A DNA stretch of 21,363 nucleotides from UBA5266 sp964610025 (GTDB lineage: Bacteria; Bacteroidota; Bacteroidia; Bacteroidales; WCHB1-69), in contig CAZSTX010000037.1 in the NCBI GenBank assembly GCA_964610025.1, positions 1-21,363 of the forward strand. The letters are read 5' to 3'. The translations under genes were made by a program, and so were the position numbers. The notes under the pieces were generated by a model that saw nothing but the letters and a program-made list of their open reading frames with translations, was not told where the DNA came from and ran no database searches. Below, piece after piece: positions 14,662 to 21,363 of the stretch; position 1 is the first letter of the stretch; every line of letters starts with the position of its first letter.

Positions 14662-17600
14662 ATGAAAAAATTTATTGTATTATTAGGATTTGTAATATTC
14701 GCTTATATGCTTCAAGCACAGCATACTAATATAGTGAATGAGCAGTTTACGTCTATTCCTACAGGTTGGACAGTTAGACCGACAAGTAGCTGGGTTGTAA
14801 GTAATAGCTTGTCAGTAAGCAGTCCTAGTTCAGTTTTAGGAATGATTCCAAACTCTGTTGGTGATTCAGTAGAATTGATTAGTCCTTGGTATGATTTTAC
14901 AAATTATGCTTATGCTTTTTTGCAATTTAGTCATATTTGCAAAGTAACGATGAGTGATATTTGTCAGATAAAATACCAAGAATTATCAATGCCCGATTGG
15001 AAAGCTATTCCATCGAGTAGTTACCAAGGCTCAGATCTTAATGCATTTAAAAATGCACGTTTTAGTCATGAAAGCTACTCTATATGGATGCCAGGCGATT
15101 CGTTAGCAATACCATCTAATAGTTGGTGGAAGGAAGAAAAATTTGACATTTCAGACGAAGTTTCTTATGCGCAAGTTCGCTTTAAATTTATTATTAAGAA
15201 AGGAAGTGCAATTGGGTCTCATTTTGCTTATGGATGGCTCATAGATAATTTTAAAATTACAGCTTCTTTAGATGGAATCAAGCCACCTATTGTCGAGTTT
15301 ATTCCTCCCTATCCTGAAGGTACAGTTAATACTACCGGTTCATTTACTGTAACGGCAAAGGTAGTATCTAAAACTATAGCACCTATTGTAAAACCTATTA
15401 AATTAAATGTACGTTATCTATATAATAGTGTAACTACATATGATACAATTATTATGACAATGCTTGATGGCGATTCTATTTATAGTGCTGTAATACCTCA
15501 AAAAGTATTTGGGACTGATGTGTTTTATGAGATCTATGCTAAAGATACAGTAGGGAATGATGCAAGTGTATTTTCAGTTTTTTATATTAGGAGACCTGTT
15601 GGAAGTTTTACAGATTCAAATAGTGTAGCATTATTTAGAATAGATGAGCCACAAGATAGTGTTGTAGCGGCTCCTGGACATCAAATGCCGGTTGTAGTTA
15701 CCATTAAAAATAAAGGAATAGTTGATTTAGATTCATGTTATATTAATTGGAAGTTGAATGATGTAGTTCAACAACAAACTATTTGGCGAGGAAATATTCC
15801 AAGCGATTTCAATGCAACAGATACAATAGGCTATTATACGCCAAGTCTTAATAAATATGATACAATAGTTGTTTGGACTAGTAATCCTAACGGAGTAGCT
15901 GATTTAACTACTAATGATGATACTTTAACCACATATGCATTTGGAGTTACAGGATTAAATATGTATTATTTTACTAATATATTAGATACAGTTTATCATA
16001 CAGGTCCTTTTAGTATCATCGCTCATATTTCCTCACGTACAATCATACCAGTACAACAACCAATATATATGCAAGTAGCTTGTATTTATAATTCTATTAC
16101 GACTTATGATAGTATTCGAATGGTACCAAAAGGAAATGGACTATTTGAAGCTGTTATTCCACAGCAGTTTTATGGGAGTAATGTAAACTATTCTATTACT
16201 TGCAAAGATGCTTTGGGTAATGTTGTTACTATTAATAATGGATTTTATATTAAAAAAATATTTTCGAATACTTCTACAGGTTATGTTACTATAGGAACTG
16301 ATAATACTTATCAAGAAGTAATTCCAGTTGCTAGGTATTTTGATTATAGCTGGTCGCGAATGTTATTCCTGTCTTCTGAATTAAGTGATTTTTCAGGCGG
16401 AGGAACAATTACAAAATTAGCATGGGAAGTAGCTTCTACTTGCCCGAACGCTACCAATCAATTTTGTTATTTTAAAGAAGTGTCAGATACTGTTATTTCC
16501 TCAGTAACTTATGAAAATCCGATAGCTCATGCTGCAACATTAGTATGGTCAGGTACTTTAGATCTTTCAAAAACGGGTTGGGTAGAAATGCAATTAAGTA
16601 CACCTTTTTTCTTAACGCCCGGTAAACATTTAATGGTATATTGGGAAAATCATGATGGCACTTTTGCTTTTCCGCATGCTACTTTTTTTGCAACAACCAC
16701 AGGTGTGCCAATGGCTACCGCTGATTTTGCTGATGCTTCCTTTCCTAATTATGTTTTTCCTTATGCTGGAGGCTTAGATTATGATCGTCCAAATGCACGT
16801 TTTTTTATTATAGGTACTACTAATGATTCTAACTCTGTAGCTTTATTATCAATAGATAATCCAGCAGCGGAAGTATTGGTGTCTCCTAACATAGGAAACT
16901 TACCAGTGAGTGTTACTATTAAAAACAAGGGTCTTCAACATCTTACTTCATGCAATGTGAGCTGGTCGTTAAATGGAGTATATCAAAATACTAAGTTATG
17001 GTCTGGAAATTTGTCGGAAGATTTTAACGATACGATTACTATTGGTTATTATACACCATCAGCAGGTAGAAAAGATGTTATTACAGCATGGGTTAGTATG
17101 CCCAATGGTAGTGTAGATAATAATGATTATGATGATACACTGTCTATCTCTGTTTTTGGTAAAACTGCTGCAATTGTTGAATTGTCGGGACCACAAGATA
17201 CTGTGTTTTCTACAGGTCCTTTTGATGTTTATGCTAAAATAATTTCGTTAACATCTGTTTCAATAGATACAAATATAAAATTAAAAGTTTCGTATTCATA
17301 TGGCGGAGTAACTACTTATGATACTATTAGGATGGTAAATACAGGAAATGACACTCTTTGGACAGCTAAATTAAACCAAAGTCCTTTCACTTCTAAAATT
17401 ACTTATGCTATTGATATTGTTGATAGTTTGGGTAATATAATAAATATAGAAAATTTTGCTTATATTAAACGTCCTACTAATTCATTAGATTCTGCTACTA
17501 TTCCCTCACTACCTCCACTCTCTGGGGTTTTTGTAGTTCCTTTTGATTGTCGTTATGCAGCAAGTTATTCACGTGTGATTTATAAAAATCAAGAATTTGG

Positions 17601-20600
17601 AAATATTACATCTTCTATTAGAATTGGTTCTGTAGCATGGCAATCATTTGACTTTCCAGGTTATACTTATAGTGCGACAAGAACTAATCAAAGGGTTTAC
17701 TTTAAAGAAGTATCAGATACTCTGATAACAACATCTGCTTATATAGACCCTGTTCTTGAAGGGTATACATTGGTGTGGAGTGGAGCCATGTCATTGTCGG
17801 CAACACCTGGTGTATGGCATAAAATCAATTTAGATCGTTCATTTATTTTACATCCAGATAAGAATCTTATTGTATATTTTATAGATGAAGCTGGAATAAT
17901 GGGTAGTACATTTGCATGGAATTATATAAGTGATTTTTCATCATCTGCTTATGGTATTGGTTCTTCCTTATCTTCGCTTACTCAGCAAGCCTTATCATCG
18001 TATAAACCATTTACACGTTTTAGTTATCAACTTGTTTCTAATGATAGTAATAGTGTAGAGCTAACATCCATTCTTAGTCCGGGCAGTAAAACTCCTGCCG
18101 AAATGTTGGCACCAGTAAACGTAATTATTACAAATAAAGGAATGCTTAAATTAGATTCTTGTTTAATCAATTGGACGGTAAATGGACAGCTTCAACCTCA
18201 GTTTGTATGGAAGGGAAGTCCACATTTATTTGAACAATTTTCAGATACAATTTTATTGGGTTCTTATATACCTACTCCTAATAAAACAGATATAATTATA
18301 GTATGGGTTAGCATGCCAAATGGAGTTGATGACCTCACTAAAGATGATGATACATTGACATTAAAAGTTTTTGGAAATACGGGCATTACCGCTGAATTTT
18401 TAGCTCCTTTTGTAAAAGATACTGTTAATTCTATAGGAGAGTTTGAAATAAAAGCACACATAAAATCGCTTACGTCTATTCCACTTCCAACACCTGTGTT
18501 AAATGTAATCTATACATATAATAATATAACAACATACGACACTATCCCAATGACTACTGTTGTGTCCGATTCTTTGTATAAGGCTATAATTCCCAAACAA
18601 CCTTATGGTACTCATGTCGATTATTCTATTACCTTGGTTGATAGTGTAGGAACAACATTTAGTATTGCAGATTGGTTTTATACCAAGCGAAATAGCGTTA
18701 TTAATGATAGTAATTCAGTAGCATTAATTGAAATTATAAGTCCTACTGATACAGCACAATGCTTTCAGTTAGTACCTATTACTGTTGTTATTAAAAACAA
18801 AGGAATTAAAAATTTAACTTCTTGTAATATAGAATGGAGTAATAATGGCATAGTTCAAACATCTTATCAATGGACTGGAAATCTTGCCGAAGACTTTATA
18901 GATACAATAACAATAGGTACATATAGTCCTACATTTAAAGTAATTGATAAGTTTGAAATTTGGGTAAGCAACCCTAATGGTCAGTTAGACCCTATTAATA
19001 ATGATGATACACTAAAACGTAATGCCTACGGTTATTATTTAGGTGGAAATATAGTTGCTAAATCAATAGTTTCTCCTATTAATATTGTTAGCCAAGCATG
19101 TTTCCCTGAAAAAACTGCATTAAAAGTTAGATTAGAAAATGTAGGGACAAAAATGGTTTATTTCTTTACTGATCCTATTACTTTTTACATTAATATTACA
19201 GGAGCAGTTAATCGTCAAATACAAAAAACGATAAATAGTGGATTTATTGGTGTTGAAGAAAAAGAAATATTAGTAGATTCTATTGATATTACAATACCTG
19301 GAACTTATAATATAGAAGTTTACTATGAATGTAATGATGATGTTATTCATACCGATGATACACTTCGCACTACCTACAATGTAAATATAATATCTTTCCC
19401 ATATGATAATGATTTTAGCAATATAACAAATGATTATAAAATTACGCAAAGTGGCACTATAGCATGGGAGATAAATACTTCTCCTAATATTAATCCATTA
19501 TATGGAACAGGAGCATTGCATATTGGTTCAGCTGAAGGCGAGACTTCTACTTTGACATTTTATCCTATTAATATAAGCAAATCGGTTTATCCTACTTTAG
19601 AATTTTGGTTTGCTCATAATGATGAAAATCCAACAGCTCAAGATAAAGTATTATTGAAAGTTTCAAAGAACGGAGGTAGTACTTTTACTACCTTACAAAC
19701 AGTTTATCGTTATAAATCGTCAGCAACAACACCTACATGGGAAAATTATATAGTAGATTTAATAGACTATGCAAGTGAAAGCTGTTTAATATTTGCTTTA
19801 GAAGCAATAAGCGAAGATGGAGGAGAAATGTTAATTGATAGAATTAAAATCAATTCTAATCATGAGATTGCCATAACAGATATAGATATAAAAAGTTTAT
19901 CAACTTTAATAGCTTGCGATTTATCTAATATTCCTTTATCAGTTACGCTAACTAATAATACGTATATGGATTTTGATTTTTCTGAAACACCTGTAACTGT
20001 TGTGATTGATGTTAGTGGAGAAGTGGATAATACTTATTCGACAACCATAGCAACAGGTACTATGTTAGCTAATAGTAATCATACTGTTATTGTAGAAAAT
20101 AATTTTGATTATTCTTTAGGAGGCACTTATAATTTTATAGCTTATATTAATAGCATAGATAAGAATCCGCTTAATGATACACTTTCAGCGAAAAGTATCA
20201 CTATCAATCCAGATGTAAGTGTAGATTCTATCGTTGATAAAGGCTGTAAAATTGCAGGCACTTCAGATTATATAACAATTTACATTAAAAATGAAGGTAA
20301 TATAAAAGTACATAATATTCCTTTGCGACTTCAAATAGATGATGCAAATGATTTAATCGAAACAGCAGCAATTACCTTAAATCCGGGACAAAGCTCTTCT
20401 TATACTTTTATTAGCCCTTATATAGTTCCCGCTACTTCTACTTATGATTTATCAGTAACTGCTGAATTAACATGTGACATTAATATTAATAATAACAAAA
20501 AGACAATTAATTGTTGTATTGTTGAACCTTCTGTTAAAGTGATGGCTATTTTAGAACCAGATACTGTAAACTGTGATTTAATAAATACCTATAAATATGC

Positions 20601-21138
20601 TACGATAGTTTTACATAATGCAAGTGAAAATTATCTGATGTATGAAGAGGTGTATTTAATCATAGATGATAATCAAGGGAATGTTGCCACATTAAAAGAT
20701 ACTGCACTTTATTTAGATACAGGTATTACTAATTATAGATTTACTAAACCTTATCAGGTGCCTAATCTTGCAGAAGGAGCTACTTATAAATTAACATCTT
20801 ATATTTTTGCAGAAGCATATGGAGTTACTACTCATTCATGTGTAAAAGCAGATGTAGGTATAGAAAATATAAGTAACACAGCATATTATCTTGGACAAAA
20901 TAAACCCAATCCGGCTCAATCGTTTGTTACCATACCTTATCAAATTCCAGAAGCTGGAGAAATCATTTTTAAATTAACAACGATTAGTGGACAAGTTCTT
21001 TATATAAATAAACTAGAGTCATTATCGGGCGAACAAGAACTAAATCTAACGACCGAAAATTTATCTAATGGTATTTACTACTATAGTATGGAATATAAAG
21101 GACGAATTTTAGTGAAAAAAATAGCAATTCAGAAATAA
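14662..21138 (+). CDS. Giant modular secreted surface protein with T9SS type A sorting domain
   Basis: The 2158-residue protein has a signal peptide (1-20, ending LQAQ) and a C-terminal T9SS sorting domain (about 2073-2158: GQNKPNPAQSFVTIPY, ISGQVLY, LSNGIYYYSM, KKIAIQK), so it should cross the outer membrane by type IX secretion and be surface-attached or released. Between these lie an N-terminal jelly-roll-like domain (21-205, ending GWLIDNFKI) and an A1-B1-A2-C1-B2-A3-C2-B3-A4-B4 series (206-1457). After a CARDB-like part (about 1460-1575) come a MAM/jelly-roll-like domain (1577-1731, ending MLIDRIKI) and three more CARDB-like units (about 1735-2066). I see no catalytic motif, so adhesion or a structural role is likely but unproved. 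The start is fixed by the signal peptide and an A-rich leader. The next gene encodes a second secreted protein beginning with the C module. Confidence 0.92.
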   Translation: MKKFIVLLGFVIFAYMLQAQHTNIVNEQFTSIPTGWTVRPTSSWVVSNSLSVSSPSSVLGMIPNSVGDSVELISPWYDFTNYAYAFLQFSHICKVTMSDICQIKYQELSMPDWKAIPSSSYQGSDLNAFKNARFSHESYSIWMPGDSLAIPSNSWWKEEKFDISDEVSYAQVRFKFIIKKGSAIGSHFAYGWLIDNFKITASLDGIKPPIVEFIPPYPEGTVNTTGSFTVTAKVVSKTIAPIVKPIKLNVRYLYNSVTTYDTIIMTMLDGDSIYSAVIPQKVFGTDVFYEIYAKDTVGNDASVFSVFYIRRPVGSFTDSNSVALFRIDEPQDSVVAAPGHQMPVVVTIKNKGIVDLDSCYINWKLNDVVQQQTIWRGNIPSDFNATDTIGYYTPSLNKYDTIVVWTSNPNGVADLTTNDDTLTTYAFGVTGLNMYYFTNILDTVYHTGPFSIIAHISSRTIIPVQQPIYMQVACIYNSITTYDSIRMVPKGNGLFEAVIPQQFYGSNVNYSITCKDALGNVVTINNGFYIKKIFSNTSTGYVTIGTDNTYQEVIPVARYFDYSWSRMLFLSSELSDFSGGGTITKLAWEVASTCPNATNQFCYFKEVSDTVISSVTYENPIAHAATLVWSGTLDLSKTGWVEMQLSTPFFLTPGKHLMVYWENHDGTFAFPHATFFATTTGVPMATADFADASFPNYVFPYAGGLDYDRPNARFFIIGTTNDSNSVALLSIDNPAAEVLVSPNIGNLPVSVTIKNKGLQHLTSCNVSWSLNGVYQNTKLWSGNLSEDFNDTITIGYYTPSAGRKDVITAWVSMPNGSVDNNDYDDTLSISVFGKTAAIVELSGPQDTVFSTGPFDVYAKIISLTSVSIDTNIKLKVSYSYGGVTTYDTIRMVNTGNDTLWTAKLNQSPFTSKITYAIDIVDSLGNIINIENFAYIKRPTNSLDSATIPSLPPLSGVFVVPFDCRYAASYSRVIYKNQEFGNITSSIRIGSVAWQSFDFPGYTYSATRTNQRVYFKEVSDTLITTSAYIDPVLEGYTLVWSGAMSLSATPGVWHKINLDRSFILHPDKNLIVYFIDEAGIMGSTFAWNYISDFSSSAYGIGSSLSSLTQQALSSYKPFTRFSYQLVSNDSNSVELTSILSPGSKTPAEMLAPVNVIITNKGMLKLDSCLINWTVNGQLQPQFVWKGSPHLFEQFSDTILLGSYIPTPNKTDIIIVWVSMPNGVDDLTKDDDTLTLKVFGNTGITAEFLAPFVKDTVNSIGEFEIKAHIKSLTSIPLPTPVLNVIYTYNNITTYDTIPMTTVVSDSLYKAIIPKQPYGTHVDYSITLVDSVGTTFSIADWFYTKRNSVINDSNSVALIEIISPTDTAQCFQLVPITVVIKNKGIKNLTSCNIEWSNNGIVQTSYQWTGNLAEDFIDTITIGTYSPTFKVIDKFEIWVSNPNGQLDPINNDDTLKRNAYGYYLGGNIVAKSIVSPINIVSQACFPEKTALKVRLENVGTKMVYFFTDPITFYINITGAVNRQIQKTINSGFIGVEEKEILVDSIDITIPGTYNIEVYYECNDDVIHTDDTLRTTYNVNIISFPYDNDFSNITNDYKITQSGTIAWEINTSPNINPLYGTGALHIGSAEGETSTLTFYPINISKSVYPTLEFWFAHNDENPTAQDKVLLKVSKNGGSTFTTLQTVYRYKSSATTPTWENYIVDLIDYASESCLIFALEAISEDGGEMLIDRIKINSNHEIAITDIDIKSLSTLIACDLSNIPLSVTLTNNTYMDFDFSETPVTVVIDVSGEVDNTYSTTIATGTMLANSNHTVIVENNFDYSLGGTYNFIAYINSIDKNPLNDTLSAKSITINPDVSVDSIVDKGCKIAGTSDYITIYIKNEGNIKVHNIPLRLQIDDANDLIETAAITLNPGQSSSYTFISPYIVPATSTYDLSVTAELTCDININNNKKTINCCIVEPSVKVMAILEPDTVNCDLINTYKYATIVLHNASENYLMYEEVYLIIDDNQGNVATLKDTALYLDTGITNYRFTKPYQVPNLAEGATYKLTSYIFAEAYGVTTHSCVKADVGIENISNTAYYLGQNKPNPAQSFVTIPYQIPEAGEIIFKLTTISGQVLYINKLESLSGEQELNLTTENLSNGIYYYSMEYKGRILVKKIAIQK
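16258..16818 (+). repeat. C module, copy 1 (inserted between A2 and B2)
   Basis: Residues 533-719 are a beta-rich module of about 187 residues that interrupts the A/B alternation. Its marks are IGTDNTY near the start, YSWSRMLFLSSEL (562-574), ITKLAWEV (583-590), YFKEVSDT (603-610), LVWSG (627-631) and a LMVYW strand (657-661). A second copy lies at residues 939-1124, and the next gene begins with the same pattern. I do not recognise it as a named enzyme domain. Confidence 0.75.
17476..18033 (+). repeat. C module, copy 2 (inserted between A3 and B3)
   Basis: Residues 939-1124 align with copy 1: YAASYSRVIYKNQEFGN (965-981), IGSVAWQSF (988-996), VYFKEVSDT (1012-1020), TLVWSG (1036-1041) and LIVYF (1069-1073). 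YFKEVSDT and LVWSG are identical in the two copies; the rest is diverged. Like copy 1 it sits exactly between an A and a B module. Confidence 0.75.
20878..21135 (+). other. T9SS type A sorting domain (C-terminal domain of the giant protein)
   Basis: Residues 2073-2158 fit the Por secretion tail family: an N-P-rich start (NKPNPAQ), IPYQIPEAGEI, ISGQVLY, a NLTTENLSNGIYYYSM strand pair and the final KKIAIQK. In known T9SS substrates this domain directs export through the outer membrane and is then cleaved by the PorU sortase. It implies a working T9SS encoded elsewhere in the genome. Confidence 0.92.
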
Positions 21139-21175
21139 TAAAAAATAAAAATAATAATATAAATACAGTATAAAG

Positions 21176-21363
21176 ATGAAAAAATTATTTAGAATTTTAA
21201 CTGCAACAATATTTTTAACAATATTGGCATTGCCATTAGTGCAAGCGCAAACACAAGTAGTAATCGGCACTGGTACTAATACTACTTATCGAAGCCCATT
21301 AAATACGGTGTACAATTATAGTTGGAATCGTATTTTGTATTCACATTCAGAAATTGGTAATAG
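21176..21363 (+). CDS. Second secreted surface protein, start only (begins with a C module)
   Basis: From the ATG at 21176, 62 codons are open to the window edge. The first 25 residues are a signal peptide (MKKLFRILTATIFL...LVQAQ). The mature protein begins VVIGTGTNTTYRSP then YNYSWNRILYSHSEIGN. This aligns with the start of the C module of the giant protein (IGTDNTY, then FDYSWSRMLFLSSEL). The gene follows the giant gene after 37 A-rich bases with no promoter seen, so cotranscription is likely. A T9SS sorting domain at its C-terminus is expected but is outside the window. Confidence 0.85.
   Translation, partial: MKKLFRILTATIFLTILALPLVQAQTQVVIGTGTNTTYRSPLNTVYNYSWNRILYSHSEIGN

Larger units (their letters stand above)
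15277..19032 (+). repeat. Alternating A/B beta-module repeats within the giant gene
   Basis: Four A modules (residues 206-312, 430-532, 834-938, 1240-1343; about 105 residues each) share TV..tGpF near the start, Y.YN..TTYD(T/S)I.M in the middle, an A.IPq..yGt.V.Y strand, D..GN, and FYIKR at the end. Four B modules (318-428, 722-833, 1128-1238, 1349-1457; about 110 residues) each start with DSNSV, then have a V.I.NKG strand, (T/D)SC..(N/S/E)W, W.Gn...DF.dTi.iG.Y.P, a W.S.PNG turn, and DDTL. B resembles CARDB-type Ig-like domains; A looks Ig/Fn3-like. DNA copies are diverged (the TTYD(T/S)I codons differ in every A copy), so the duplications are old. Confidence 0.85.

Noticed and set aside
18264..18461. 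Minus-strand 65-codon frame inside the giant gene
   Set aside because: Antisense to modules B3/A4, without start context or features; a shadow of the real gene.
15277..19032. Giant gene repeats as a recent recombination or CRISPR-like array
   Set aside because: The copies are similar only at protein level; codons of even the best conserved motif differ in every copy, and no short identical direct repeats with spacers exist.

Overview
This is an AT-rich bacterial chromosome segment that reads as Bacteroidota, most likely a Bacteroidia-type organism; genus cannot be assigned from sequence alone. Four lines of evidence support this. Several intergenic regions carry the Bacteroidota -7 promoter element TAnnTTTG. 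Start codons are preceded by A-rich leaders rather than Shine-Dalgarno sequences. Bat aerotolerance-type genes are present. A giant secreted protein ends in a type IX secretion (T9SS) sorting domain. I saw no tRNA, rRNA, insertion sequence, phage gene or CRISPR array.

Layout. (1) Positions 1-5995, minus strand: one tightly packed probable operon, in transcription order pyrH (UMP kinase), a small two-membrane-segment protein, frr (ribosome recycling factor), rfbA (glucose-1-phosphate thymidylyltransferase), a natural BatB-BatC fusion (von Willebrand A domain plus TPR), and batD (runs off the left edge). (2) Positions 6174-8774, plus strand: an M20 metal-dependent amidohydrolase overlapping a MurD-type ligase. 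(3) Positions 8786-11292, plus strand: pepE (dipeptidase E), a dihydroorotate-dehydrogenase-like flavoprotein and mnmD (tRNA wobble-uridine methyltransferase), nearly contiguous behind one promoter. (4) Positions 11304-14254, minus strand: a LysE-family exporter, then a secreted M3 peptidase (Dcp-like), each with its own promoter. (5) Positions 14255-21363, plus strand: a 412-base AT-rich promoter/leader region, a 2158-residue modular T9SS surface protein, and the start of a second secreted protein.

Most of the window is housekeeping: nucleotide and translation functions, cell wall, peptide breakdown, tRNA modification. The accessory and most interesting part is the right end. The giant protein is built from two alternating beta-rich module families, here called A and B, with a third module, C, inserted at two A/B junctions. 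The next gene starts with the same C module directly after its signal peptide, so the two genes look like members of one surface-protein family that shuffles modules. A 19-T homopolymer lies just upstream of the giant gene's predicted promoter, making length-variable expression a testable idea. Other points of note are the BatB-BatC fusion with a repeat-encoded Q/K/E-rich tail, the detachment of batBCD from moxR and batA, an unusual MurD outside a division/cell-wall cluster, and two genes whose -7 element supplies a false in-frame TTG start.
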